DNA of 64,000 nucleotides. It comes from Paracoccaceae bacterium. GTDB taxonomy: Bacteria > Pseudomonadota > Alphaproteobacteria > Rhodobacterales > Rhodobacteraceae. The translations under genes were made by a program, and so were the position numbers. The stretch covers positions 1,941,492-2,005,491 of the forward strand of contig SDAL01000001.1 of assembly GCA_004153385.1 (NCBI GenBank). The letters run 5' to 3'. The notes under the pieces were generated by a model, which saw only the letters and a program-made list of their open reading frames with translations, was not told where the DNA came from and ran no database searches. Below are positions 45,651-54,471 of this stretch, in pieces (the stretch's first letter is position 1; every line of letters starts with the position of its first letter).

Positions 45651-45852
45651 GGGAACCTTTTCCTGCGGCGTGGATTTGCGACGCACCGTAACGGAGTTTT
45701 CTCGCCCCCCGAACCCGTCTGACACCGATATCATGCCCCCCTCACCAAGTTGTCAGGGCAACGCGCCGACCGTGCGCGGCCTTCTGCCAAAGCTCCTGAT
45801 GCACGGTGATTGCAGGCTTGATCGACTGCGTGATTAGTGGCAGGCTGGAGGG

Positions 45853-46206
45853 ATGACTGTGCACAACACGCCTCGCCCCGCAGGCCGCGGCACCGCAAAC
45901 GCCGCACCCCAAGTGGCTTTTGATCGCACCGAGCTTGCGTTGATCATGCCTGTCTATGGCCGGATGGTGGCTGCAGGGGAATGGCGCGACTATGCCATGA
46001 GCTTTCTGCGCGATGTCGCGGTATTTTCCATCTTCCGCAGAGCGGCGGAGCACCCGATTTATCGCGTCGAGAAACGTCCGGATCTCCGCAACAAGCAAGG
46101 CATGTATGCGGTGATCGCGATGGACGGGCAAATCCTGAAACGTGGTGGGGATTTGCGGCAGGTTTTACGTGTTCTGGAACGCAAGATGATCCGCGTGATC
46201 GACTAA
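45853..46206 (+). CDS. DUF2794 family protein
   Basis: A 117-aa cytosolic protein. The conserved alphaproteobacterial DUF2794 pattern is clear: FDRTELALIMPVYGRMVAAGEWRDYAM in pieces, FLRDVAVFSIFRRAAEHPIYRVEK, GMYAVIAMDGQILKRG and VLRVLERK. Function unknown. GGAGGG precedes the ATG. A 3 x 12-bp repeat lies just after the gene. Confidence 0.88.
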   Translation: MTVHNTPRPAGRGTANAAPQVAFDRTELALIMPVYGRMVAAGEWRDYAMSFLRDVAVFSIFRRAAEHPIYRVEKRPDLRNKQGMYAVIAMDGQILKRGGDLRQVLRVLERKMIRVID

Positions 46207-46228
46207 GGCGCGTATTTCGTGACAGCGC

Positions 46229-46264
46229 CCGTCCGAAACCCCGTCCGAAACCCCGTCCGAAACA
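46229..46264. repeat. 12-bp tandem repeat, three copies
   Basis: CCGTCCGAAACC at 46229-46240 and 46241-46252, then CCGTCCGAAACA at 46253-46264. It starts 23 bases after the DUF2794 stop, in a non-coding gap. Confidence 0.85.
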
Positions 46265-46450
46265 CGGCACAGCTTGTGTCCGGCGCGCTTTTTCCAACAC
46301 GCCGGTTCAGGCAATGCGCAGGGTCGCCAGCGCCTGACCCCGTCGGGCCATATGTGCGTAGGCCAAACGGAGATCAAGCAAAGATGGGCTTAAGGCAAAA
46401 CGGGTCCAAGAGAGCACCGCCTGCCGAAGCACCACCTGACTGCCACGCCC

Positions 46451-47359
46451 CTAGCTACCGGCATCGTGCTGGGGATCCGCCTTCCATCGCGGGCGTTTGC
46501 GGCCAAGATAGTCTCCCTCGCCTGCGGCGGCGATACGCGCACGACATGCCGTGATATCTTCATAGGCTACGCTCATCGTGTGACCGTTCGCATGGATCAG
46601 ATGATGGCGGTCCACCGCCATCGCCACATGACCTTTCCAGAAAAACAGATCCCCCCGGCGCGAATCTGCGGCCTCAGGCACAGCAGGGCCGAATGCACGC
46701 CATTGCTGGTCGCTATCGGCAGGACATTCCACCGCACAGGCTGTAAGCGCTTGCTGCACCAGCCCCGAGCAATCGATGCCGGTATCGCTGTTGCCGCCCC
46801 ATAGATAGGGCGTGCCCAGATAGATTTCGGCCACCGTAACCGGATCGGCCTCGGGGTGGTCGATGGCGCGGATGTGCTGCACAGGCACATAGCCTTGGGG
46901 GGTGACAGCAAAACCGCCCTCCTGCCGCAATACCTCCAACTGTGCGCCATGCGGCAGGCGCATCACCTCGCCTTGCTTGATGGACGCCGTGCGGTAGATA
47001 TGGCTGGAGCGGGTGCAAATCGTATGGCTGGGCGCGCCAGAAGATGCAGGCCCCAGCCCGCGCCCCTCGATCCAGCCACAGTATCCGTCGGCATGCGACA
47101 TCACGAACTGCCACGCGCCGCGCGCTTCTATCGCGGTAACCGGCGTGCCGAATAACAGTTGCCTGTCGCGCGCGCCCATTGGGGCCGCGCAAAGATCGGC
47201 GACCGGCCGAACGACCTGCATCGCGACGCCGTCACTAAAGTCAGGCGCGTCCATTCGTCCCTCCAACAGGCGCAAGGCCACCTGCCCTGAAAAAGGCAAC
47301 TGCCGCCGGTCTTGCAGATCGATCAGGCGGCCATGGCCGCGGTCATGCGTCATGGTCAT
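46451..47359 (-). CDS. NlpC/P60-family cysteine peptidase with SH3-like domains
   Basis: A 302-aa peptidoglycan-type hydrolase. Two SH3-like segments (about 45-100 and 110-165, with GYCGWIEGRGLG and GYVPVQHIR) precede the NlpC/P60 domain. That domain has the catalytic Cys in GIDCSGLVQ, His in GHVAMAVD and the polar third residue at LIHANG. No signal peptide is seen, unusual for a wall hydrolase but common for this alphaproteobacterial type. The ATG overlaps the M17 stop (ATGA), so the two genes are translated together. Confidence 0.9.
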   Translation of the reverse strand: MTMTHDRGHGRLIDLQDRRQLPFSGQVALRLLEGRMDAPDFSDGVAMQVVRPVADLCAAPMGARDRQLLFGTPVTAIEARGAWQFVMSHADGYCGWIEGRGLGPASSGAPSHTICTRSSHIYRTASIKQGEVMRLPHGAQLEVLRQEGGFAVTPQGYVPVQHIRAIDHPEADPVTVAEIYLGTPYLWGGNSDTGIDCSGLVQQALTACAVECPADSDQQWRAFGPAVPEAADSRRGDLFFWKGHVAMAVDRHHLIHANGHTMSVAYEDITACRARIAAAGEGDYLGRKRPRWKADPQHDAGS

Positions 47360-48762
47360 TGCGCCAACCCCAGCGCCTGTGGCAGCGCGCCCAGAATGGC
47401 CCGTGCGCCCTGACCCGCCCCGCCACGCGGCCTGCCCGGTGCCGCCGTCGGCTGCCAGCCGTAAATATCGAAATGCGCGAACCGCTCTGTTTCGGTGACA
47501 AAGCGGCGCAGAAACAATGCCGCCGTGATAGAGCCTGCCATACCGCCTGCGGGCGCGTTATCCAGATCGGCGACGCCTGGCTCGATCTTATCCTCGTAAG
47601 GGGCCCAAAGCGGCATACGCCACAGCGGATCGCAATGCTCCAGACCCGCGCGGGCCAACCCCTCCGCAAGGGGCGTATCATCTGTGTAAAACGGGGCCAG
47701 ATCCGGCCCAAGCGCCACGCGGGCGGCACCTGTCAGCGTGGCCATGCACAAGATCAGATCCGGGTTTTCTTCATCGGCCAGTGCCAGTGCATCGGCGAGA
47801 ACCAAGCGCCCTTCGGCATCGGTATTGTTGATTTCAACCGTCAGCCCTTTACGGGACGTATAGATGTCTTGTGGCCGGAACGCAGCCCCCGACACCGCAT
47901 TTTCCACCGCAGGCACCAGCACACGCAAGCGCAGTGGCAGGTTCAACGCCATGATCATATGCGCCAGCCCCAATACGGTGGCCGCCCCGCCCATATCCTT
48001 TTTCATCAACCCCATGGAGCTGCCGGGTTTCAGGTTCAACCCGCCGGTATCGAAACACACGCCTTTGCCAACCAGTGTCACTTCAGGCCCCTGATCCCCC
48101 CAGCGCATGTCGATCAAGCGTGGTGCGCGCGGGCTGGCCTGACCCACGGCATGTATCAGCGGAAACCCTTGCGCCAGAAGCGCATCACCCGTTGTGACCT
48201 GAATTGACGCCTTATGGGTCTGCGCCAGCGCGCGCATCGCATCCTCAAGCTCTTGCGGGCCCATATCATTGGCGGGTGTATTGATCAGGTCACGGGTGAG
48301 CGCCTCACCCTGCGCCAGAATCTGCACGCGCGCAGCGTCTACACCCTCGGGGCAAAGAAGCCTCGCCTTGGGGACGCTGGCATGTGCGTAGCGGTCAAAC
48401 GTATAGCCCGCAAGCAACCAACCCAGTGCGGCCTCTTCCAGATCGGCCTGCGCATTCAGCCCCTCGATGCGCCATGTGGCGGCTGGCAGCTGCGCGGCGG
48501 CCCGCGCCAGATGGAAGCGGCCCCTTGCCCGGGCAGCGCCGTCCCCCCAACCAAATAACGCCCCGGAAATGGCCCCCGATCCATCGCCCAGCACGCAAAT
48601 CTGACCCAACGCACCGGTAAAACCCTGTGCCTTGGCCCATGCCCCGGCGTGTGCAGGCAATCCGTCCGGCACCCCGCCTTCACAAATATAAAGCGGCAGG
48701 GCAGTGTCGACTGGGTCGGCAAAACGCATGGCAGAACGATCGGAAAGCACGAAGGAGGTCAT
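47356..48762 (-). CDS. Leucyl aminopeptidase family (M17) protein
   Basis: A 468-aa cytosolic metallo-aminopeptidase. The M17 catalytic block is present: VGKGVCFDTGGLNLKPGSSM in pieces, KKDMGGAA, and NTDAEGRLVLADAL with metal ligands, followed by ATLTGAARVALG. The N-terminal half is divergent. ATG 48762 (MTSFVLS) is preferred over 48771 because of the GGA spacing. It is co-translated with the NlpC/P60 gene, which suggests joint processing of short or wall-derived peptides. Confidence 0.92.
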   Translation of the reverse strand: MTSFVLSDRSAMRFADPVDTALPLYICEGGVPDGLPAHAGAWAKAQGFTGALGQICVLGDGSGAISGALFGWGDGAARARGRFHLARAAAQLPAATWRIEGLNAQADLEEAALGWLLAGYTFDRYAHASVPKARLLCPEGVDAARVQILAQGEALTRDLINTPANDMGPQELEDAMRALAQTHKASIQVTTGDALLAQGFPLIHAVGQASPRAPRLIDMRWGDQGPEVTLVGKGVCFDTGGLNLKPGSSMGLMKKDMGGAATVLGLAHMIMALNLPLRLRVLVPAVENAVSGAAFRPQDIYTSRKGLTVEINNTDAEGRLVLADALALADEENPDLILCMATLTGAARVALGPDLAPFYTDDTPLAEGLARAGLEHCDPLWRMPLWAPYEDKIEPGVADLDNAPAGGMAGSITAALFLRRFVTETERFAHFDIYGWQPTAAPGRPRGGAGQGARAILGALPQALGLAQ

Positions 48763-48885
48763 AGGAAACATCCGGAATAATTGCGGTTTGTCCGTAGCCT
48801 AGCGCCCCAAGCGATGCCTGCAAGGCCCGATCCCTTCAACCTACCGAGAACCAAGGATCGTCATCCAGAAAAAGCCTCCGGCGAG

Positions 48886-49290
48886 CTACCCGCGCATATC
48901 CTCGATATTCGATATTTTACTAAGCGACCTGTCCCCCAGTCGCAGGATACGTGCCAAAACTGCCTGTGCCGCAATATCATCGCCGCGTTTCATGCAGGTA
49001 CGCAAATCATGGGCCACACCCTCCAATGCGCCCAAGCCCACCTTGCGCGCCAACGGCACAAGCGAGCCGATCGCCGCATTCAATCCCGGCAGATCATTAC
49101 CTGCGACCGCCGCTTCCATAGCCACAAGGGTGTTGGCCAGCTCCTCTACCGCATTTAGCAACAATCGTTCTGCCGCTTTCGGCCCAAGCTGGGCGTAAAG
49201 GGCAGCAATCGTCTCCTCCTGCACCTTCACCGGTTCGATAGTGCGCAACTGCACCACTGGCCTAAGGGCCTCATTTCCCTTCCGTTTCAA
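48886..49290 (-). CDS. Small helical HPt-like protein without phospho-histidine
   Basis: A 134-aa, nearly all-helical protein, unknown to me. The core (about 35-125) reads like a histidine-phosphotransfer bundle, with VPLARKVGLGALEGVAHDL at the place where HPt domains have HxLKG then a glycine-alanine helix. However, the His and Lys are absent (GSLVPLARK). It may be a degenerate HPt or a structural relative. It stands alone between the M17 gene and carbonic anhydrase. Confidence 0.6.
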   Translation of the reverse strand: MKRKGNEALRPVVQLRTIEPVKVQEETIAALYAQLGPKAAERLLLNAVEELANTLVAMEAAVAGNDLPGLNAAIGSLVPLARKVGLGALEGVAHDLRTCMKRGDDIAAQAVLARILRLGDRSLSKISNIEDMRG

Positions 49291-49502
49291 TCAAAATCCC
49301 TTCCTATACAGAGCGGATGGATCTACCATCCACCGATTCCAAGACTCCCTGAATTGGCCACATATTCTCCTTTCAAACCGGCCCGATCACCGGCAGCTTT
49401 AAGTAAAGATCTCAAGAATTCGTTGCCGCCCCACCGAAATCCCCTCGAATTTCGGACTTTTCATGGATAACTAAGCAAGAGATCACGAAAAAGGGGACTG
49501 AG
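49291..49502. other. Intergenic gap before carbonic anhydrase
   Basis: 212 bases between divergent genes. It is AT-richer than neighbours (for example GTAAAGATCTCAAGAATTC around 49402). No dyad or promoter pair is convincing by eye. Confidence 0.4.
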
Positions 49503-50153
49503 ATGAGGGAACGTGTTGGTTTGCTACCACCCACTTTGGTGCAGCGATATCACGGCTGGAAGGCCACATCGTTCACGGAAAACAAGGTGTGGTACAAGAA
49601 GCTCGCAGAAGAAGGCCAACGGCCGCGAGCAATGGTTATCTCATGTTGTGATTCACGGGTCCACGTCACGTCCATCTTCGGCGCGGATTCAGGCGAGTTC
49701 TTCATTCACCGCAATATTGCCAATCTGGTGCCCCCCTACGAGCCCGATGGCGAACATCACGGCACCTCGGCGGCGCTCGAATATGCGGTGCAGGCGCTGA
49801 AAGTATCCCATCTGATCGTGTTGGGCCATTCCAACTGTGGCGGTGTGGCAGGCTGCGACGCAATGTGCACGGGCCACGCCCCTGATCTGGAAGAAAAAAC
49901 ATCCTTCGTGGGCACATGGCTGAACCTGCTGCGTCCGGGGTATGAGCGGGTGAAAGACCTTCCCGAGCCGGAACGGATCACGGCGCTGGAGCAAGAAGCC
50001 GTAATGGTCAGCTTGGAAAACCTGATGACATTCCCCTTTGTGACCAAAGCCGTCGAATCAGGTCAGATGACCCTGCACGGGCTCTGGCATGACATCGGCA
50101 ATGGCGGTTTGCGGCAATATAACCCGCAAATCAACGGGTTCGAAGACGTGTGA
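49503..50153 (+). CDS. Beta-class carbonic anhydrase
   Basis: A 216-aa zinc enzyme interconverting CO2 and bicarbonate. The zinc Cys with its Asp-Arg dyad is in ISCCDSRVH, followed by GEFFIHRNIANLVPP and the second site GHSNCGGVAG with His and Cys. The C-terminal part has NLMTFPFVTKAVESG. ATG 49503 follows AAGGGG. Function is clear; the physiological role (anaplerotic bicarbonate or pH) is not shown. Confidence 0.95.
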   Translation: MRERVGLLPPTLVQRYHGWKATSFTENKVWYKKLAEEGQRPRAMVISCCDSRVHVTSIFGADSGEFFIHRNIANLVPPYEPDGEHHGTSAALEYAVQALKVSHLIVLGHSNCGGVAGCDAMCTGHAPDLEEKTSFVGTWLNLLRPGYERVKDLPEPERITALEQEAVMVSLENLMTFPFVTKAVESGQMTLHGLWHDIGNGGLRQYNPQINGFEDV

Positions 50154-50196
50154 GCGGCTTAACCACGCCTTAAACCTCTGCAGGCAATCTGGATGC

Positions 50197-50901
50197 ATGA
50201 CCCAGATTGCCTCACAGCTCATCTCTCTCAAGCTTCCCGTCCAGTTGGTTCAACGGGTGCGCGAAGCAGCACGACAACAAGCGATATCGCCTGCTGATTT
50301 CATTCGCGCAGCCATTGGGGCGGCATTGGTGGATGCACAGACCCCGCTTGACGAACGCCTGCGTATGGACCCCTGTTTGCAAGGGGTGTTCAGACAGGCG
50401 GACGGCTGGACAGACCTGCAAAACCAACTGCGCGAACGCGGCTTGATGCTGCACCATGACGGCGGCGGACAGCTCGCGCTGCGCAGTTTTCCGGCCCACG
50501 ATTTCCTATGCAAGCTCGATGTGCTGGATCTTGATGCACGGGAACTCGCTGAACGGTATGGCAAACCGTTTCCCGGTCTGGAGGCCCCCGAACCACACCC
50601 CGTTCTGGATCAAACGCGGCAGCGGGCAACTGCCCCGACCGCGCCCGAGGCAGCACAGGATGTAGCGTCGTCTGCCCGCGAGGCCATTCAGGAGCTGGCG
50701 CAGGCAGACCATCCCCAAGCGGACACGGTCACGGGTGCGGCCCCAACAACACTGACACCTGATCTCTCAAAGGATATGGATATGGATGGAACCGACACGC
50801 TACCCGCATTTCAGTCTTGCCGCAGCGCGCCTGCGGCACCAGCCCCACCCGAACCGCCCGCCGATATACCCGTTTTTCGGACCCGTCGCCTTGTGGCCTG
50901 A
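50197..50901 (+). CDS. Unknown protein with ribbon-helix-helix-like N-terminus
   Basis: A 234-aa protein. Residues 1-45 (LISLKLPVQLVQRVREAARQQAISPADFIRAAIGAAL, read in pieces) have a beta-strand followed by two helices, like the RHH fold of Arc/MetJ regulators. Residues 50-125 form a short possible second domain. The remainder (about 130-234) is Ala/Pro/Asp-rich and probably disordered. ATG 50197 has only a weak GGA. It follows carbonic anhydrase by 43 bases, and possibly shares its transcript. Confidence 0.6.
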   Translation: MTQIASQLISLKLPVQLVQRVREAARQQAISPADFIRAAIGAALVDAQTPLDERLRMDPCLQGVFRQADGWTDLQNQLRERGLMLHHDGGGQLALRSFPAHDFLCKLDVLDLDARELAERYGKPFPGLEAPEPHPVLDQTRQRATAPTAPEAAQDVASSAREAIQELAQADHPQADTVTGAAPTTLTPDLSKDMDMDGTDTLPAFQSCRSAPAAPAPPEPPADIPVFRTRRLVA

Positions 50902-50935
50902 CGGTCAATCGGGCACATAACTCCGCCGCGCGTCA

Positions 50936-50962
50936 AAAAGGGGGCGTGATCCGCCCCCTTTT
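50936..50962. terminator. Bidirectional intrinsic terminator
   Basis: AAAAGGGGGCG and CGCCCCCTTTT form an 11-bp stem with a 5-base loop between convergent genes, with T-runs on both strands. Confidence 0.9.
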
Positions 50963-50970
50963 GTTCATCT

Positions 50971-52563
50971 TCAACGCAGCACTTTGTCGCCCGGCCATGA
51001 CAGCGTACTGTCCAAGCTGATCGTTTGGCTCTCACCGGCCAGCACCGTCAGATCCCAGGCCAGAATACCTTGCTGGTCGTCTACGTTTTCTTCCGTCACC
51101 TGCGGCTCTGCCTGATAGCTGATTTTCAGGTCTTCCTGTTCGGAATAGGGGACCTGATCAAGTACACGCACTGGCCAGTCCGTTCCGGTAGCATTTTCTA
51201 CCGTGATTTCAACATGCTCGACTTGCTGGTTGGATTTGGAAATCACCCCGCGATCACCGGAGTTGCGGGTCACGATCCGATCCAGCTGTAAGCCGTCGAT
51301 GGCACCGAACCCCTGATCCAGGTCGGCCCCGGCCACAGTCAGCGAAAGCATGTCATGGCCCACCAAAGCCCCATCTACATAAAGGGCCGCCTGTCCCGGT
51401 AGCAGCACCTGATCGGATGTGTTTTTCATACGCGCGACCATATAGGCTGTGTTTTCCAGCTGCGGGACGGCCTGCGCCACCACATCGGCTGCCAGATCAA
51501 GGTGATCAAGGCTCAATCTTAACGCATCAACACCATTTCGGATATCTGCACTGGACCCGTATTCATACGTCAGCGTTACACCCTGCATCTGCGGGGTCAG
51601 CACCTGATCGGACATCGTCTTCATGCTCGCGCCGCGCATTTGCAGCATAGTGGCACCTTCAGACAATGGCATAGGCCTTGGCGGATCTTGGTTCTCGGCC
51701 ACGGCCTGACGCAGGATCGGCCACAAATCCGGCGGGGCGGCCTGCTCCCCCGGGCGCGCGGTCGACAACGTCAGATCAACGCCACGCCAATCCTCGCCAG
51801 AGGCCTGATGAACCGATACGAAACGATCCATCCGCATCTGCCCTGCCGCCCGATCCAGACGCAAATCATAACTGGGCGCCCATCCTGCCGCATCGGTAAA
51901 GGTGGTGATTGTCAATGTACCGGTACCGGAGACGGTCGCAACCAATGTATCGGTCGCGGGCGCGTCCTCGGTCAGGGCCTCAAGCGCCTGACGTGCGGCT
52001 TTCAAAGCATCGCGATCTGCCTCCAACGCCTGATCGGCGCGTCGTGCATCCGCGCGTGCGGCCACAGCATCCTCACGTGCTGCGAGAAGCCGGGCGCCGA
52101 GCGCATCCAGTATCGACAGCCCCTGTTCGGGATCGGCGGCAACATTCGCCAACCCCTTGATGTAGGCAATACGGTCTTCGGCTGCCTCTGCGCGGGCGGT
52201 GATGGCGGCGACCTCGTCCTCTTTGTCCTCCAGCGTCGTTCGCAGCCGCTCCACTTTGTCGCGGGCGGCACCCTCGGCCTCCGACGGCGCGGGCGCAGAC
52301 ACCGGCAGCCGGTCGTCAATCAGACTGACGGCGCCGACCTCGACACTGTCGCCCGACAGCCGCAGCTGGTTGATATCGGTGCCATCGGGCAGGCCCGGTA
52401 TCATAATCTGTGTCGGTTCGGCTGCATCAATTTGCACATTGCGTGTGACCTGCGCCCCTTGGGGGTAGAGCGTCACGTGAGTAATCTGCGCCTGCGCCTG
52501 TTGCTGGGCGAACAACGCGCCGGGCGCCACAGAAAGGGCCAAAGCCGCAAGAGTAAACCGCAT
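50971..52563 (-). CDS. MuiA-like DUF4139 protein
   Basis: A 530-aa exported protein of the mucoidy-inhibitor A-like group. It has a signal peptide (1-19, LSVAPGALFAQQQ) and an N-terminal domain with VTLYPQGAQVTRNV. A charged coiled-coil (about 95-200) precedes the DUF4139 beta-rich domain (about 215-525). That domain has GWAPSYDLRLDRAAG, DWRGVDLTLSTARP, PGQAALYVDG and the C-terminal VRVLDQVPYSEQEDLKI in pieces. Such proteins are periplasmic and their function is not established. Confidence 0.88.
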   Translation of the reverse strand: MRFTLAALALSVAPGALFAQQQAQAQITHVTLYPQGAQVTRNVQIDAAEPTQIMIPGLPDGTDINQLRLSGDSVEVGAVSLIDDRLPVSAPAPSEAEGAARDKVERLRTTLEDKEDEVAAITARAEAAEDRIAYIKGLANVAADPEQGLSILDALGARLLAAREDAVAARADARRADQALEADRDALKAARQALEALTEDAPATDTLVATVSGTGTLTITTFTDAAGWAPSYDLRLDRAAGQMRMDRFVSVHQASGEDWRGVDLTLSTARPGEQAAPPDLWPILRQAVAENQDPPRPMPLSEGATMLQMRGASMKTMSDQVLTPQMQGVTLTYEYGSSADIRNGVDALRLSLDHLDLAADVVAQAVPQLENTAYMVARMKNTSDQVLLPGQAALYVDGALVGHDMLSLTVAGADLDQGFGAIDGLQLDRIVTRNSGDRGVISKSNQQVEHVEITVENATGTDWPVRVLDQVPYSEQEDLKISYQAEPQVTEENVDDQQGILAWDLTVLAGESQTISLDSTLSWPGDKVLR

Positions 52564-52686
52564 GAAAATCTCCCTAAATCCCTCGCGAAACAGTGCGAAG
52601 TTTTGAAACCATTCACAAGGGAGGCCGCGTCACATTCCAGTCAACGCGGATGTAAGCATAATTCTCTACACGACCAACGTTCGATA

Positions 52687-52717
52687 AAAAAACGCCCAAA
52701 GCCGGAGCCTTGGGCGC
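52687..52717 (-). terminator. Intrinsic terminator after asd
   Basis: On the minus strand CGCCCAA (read as the 5' arm) pairs with TTGGGCG and is followed by seven T. It lies 38 bases past the asd stop. Confidence 0.85.
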
Positions 52718-52754
52718 TTGATGCCTACGACAGGTTCACCTGTGCGCGGTATTT

Positions 52755-53777
52755 TCAGCCTTTTTTGAGGCAGCGTTTGCCCAGGGTTTCCGCGATCTGC
52801 ACCGCGTTGAGCGCGGCCCCCTTGCGCAGGTTATCAGACACGCACCACAGATTCAGGCCGTTTTCGATCGTCACATCCTGACGCACACGCGAAATGAATG
52901 TGGCGAAATCGCCAACGCATTCCACCGGCGTCACGTAGCCGCCGTCTTCGCGCTTGTCGACCAGCATGATGCCAGGTGCCTCGCGCAGGATGTCGCGCGC
53001 CTCGTCTTCATCAAGGAATTCCTCGAATTCGATGTTAAGCGATTCTGCATGCCCCACGAACACCGGAACGCGCACGCAGGTCGCGGTCAATTTGATCGAT
53101 TTATCAATGATCTTCTTGGTCTCGGTGACCATTTTCCATTCTTCTTTCGTGTCACCGCTGTCCATGAACACATCGATATGCGGGATCACGTTGAAGGCGA
53201 TCTGTTTGGGATAGACCTTCGGTGCAACCTCCTGACCGGGCACATAGATGCCTTTGGTCTGGTTCCACAACTCGTCAATCGCCTCCTTGCCCGAGCCGGA
53301 CACGGACTGATAGGTCGACACGACAACCCGCTTGATCTTGGCGCGATCATGCAAAGGCTTCAGCGCGACAACCATCTGTGCGGTCGAACAGTTGGGGTTC
53401 GCGATGATGTTTTTCTTGGTGTAGCCGTCAACGGCCTCCGGGTTCACTTCCGGCACGACCAACGGCACATCCGGATCATAGCGGTAAAGCGACGAGTTAT
53501 CGATCACAACGCAGCCCGCTTTGGCCGCGATGGGCGCATAAGTTTTGGTCGCATCAGAACCGATCGCGAAAAGCGCGATGTCATAGCCCGTGAAATCGAA
53601 CCCTTCGATATCTTTGCAGGTCAGTGTCTTGTCGCCGTAGCTGACTTCGGTGCCAAGGCTCCGGCGGGACGCCAGTGCGACGACCTCATCAGTGGGGAAC
53701 TGGCGCTCTGCCAGAATGTTCAGCATTTCGCGGCCCACATTACCTGTGGCGCCTGCAACGACGACTTTATAGCCCAT
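52755..53777 (-). CDS. asd: Aspartate-semialdehyde dehydrogenase
   Basis: Asd reduces aspartyl phosphate to the semialdehyde, the branch to Lys/diaminopimelate, Thr and Met. The 340-aa protein has the NADP motif GATGNVGREML, the SGSGKEAIDEL segment and the nucleophile Cys in NPNCSTAQMVVALKPLHD in pieces. RVPVFVGHAESLNIEF provides the catalytic His region. The upstream neighbours on the strand are glycosyltransferases 80 bases away, so it probably has its own promoter. Confidence 0.96.
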   Translation of the reverse strand: MGYKVVVAGATGNVGREMLNILAERQFPTDEVVALASRRSLGTEVSYGDKTLTCKDIEGFDFTGYDIALFAIGSDATKTYAPIAAKAGCVVIDNSSLYRYDPDVPLVVPEVNPEAVDGYTKKNIIANPNCSTAQMVVALKPLHDRAKIKRVVVSTYQSVSGSGKEAIDELWNQTKGIYVPGQEVAPKVYPKQIAFNVIPHIDVFMDSGDTKEEWKMVTETKKIIDKSIKLTATCVRVPVFVGHAESLNIEFEEFLDEDEARDILREAPGIMLVDKREDGGYVTPVECVGDFATFISRVRQDVTIENGLNLWCVSDNLRKGAALNAVQIAETLGKRCLKKG

Positions 53778-53856
53778 TATATGGGACCTCCCTGCTCATT
53801 CGCAACAAAGGGCGACATAGCGCGGCACGCCCAAAAATTAAAGGCTTTGTTACGAG

Positions 53857-54471
53857 TTAGCGCCGAATTAAGCGAGAATCTTTCGCCATAAGCCCCGCGA
53901 CAAAGCGTTCTTCGGCGTTAAAATCATGCGGAACATCTTGCGCATTACGGCGCCCCGACAGCGACAAAGATGCAAAGAAATCAAAGCCGAAAAGCGTAAG
54001 CTGCCGCAATCTGGACCGCAAAAGAAGATCGATCATCATGCCGCCCGTGGTGGGCTGCGCGCCCAAGCCGGCATAAAGCGCGTGATAATCGGCCAGAGGG
54101 TGTAAATAGAACCCCGTGCTCGACGCGGTTGCCCAATCAAGGCGCTTGCGCTTATGGCTCATCCACAGATAGCGCGCCGGTCCGATACGTCTGCGATCCG
54201 CATCGCCAAGCCCTGTGGCAAGCGCCAGCCAGTCGGTGCGTGTGCCGTGGCTTTTGGCACTCGGCATGGGGGCGCGGTTGATCCGGATGACTATGTCATG
54301 GCCGTCGATGTCGCGGCCAAATCCGGTATCCGCCAAAGCGCGTGCATTGCCGACCAAAGCCACGTTTTTTTCCGCAAGCTCCGTCAGCAGCGCGTTTTGG
54401 GGCACCGAAAGGGTGGCCAGCTCTGCCTCGCGTCGCAACAATCGCGCCGCCCAGAACCCCCATCGGTTCAC
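53857..54471 (-). CDS. GT29-type (sialyltransferase-like) glycosyltransferase
   Basis: A 204-aa protein with the L-sialylmotif-like opening VALVGNARALADTGFGRDIDGHDIVIRIN in pieces and the later S-motif-like TTGGMMIDLLL. HGTRTDWLALA and the tail DVPHDFNAEERFV complete the pattern of bacterial GT29 proteins. No membrane anchor is seen. The acceptor is unknown, and sialic acid cannot be assumed because I see no CMP-sialate genes nearby. It overlaps the GT4 gene by 4 bases, hence joint translation, most plausibly for LPS core. Confidence 0.8.
   Translation of the reverse strand: MNRWGFWAARLLRREAELATLSVPQNALLTELAEKNVALVGNARALADTGFGRDIDGHDIVIRINRAPMPSAKSHGTRTDWLALATGLGDADRRRIGPARYLWMSHKRKRLDWATASSTGFYLHPLADYHALYAGLGAQPTTGGMMIDLLLRSRLRQLTLFGFDFFASLSLSGRRNAQDVPHDFNAEERFVAGLMAKDSRLIRR

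Noticed and set aside
51640-52881. 413-aa plus-strand open frame
   Set aside because: Antisense to the MuiA-like gene and running into the asd terminator region; composition is that of a shadow frame.
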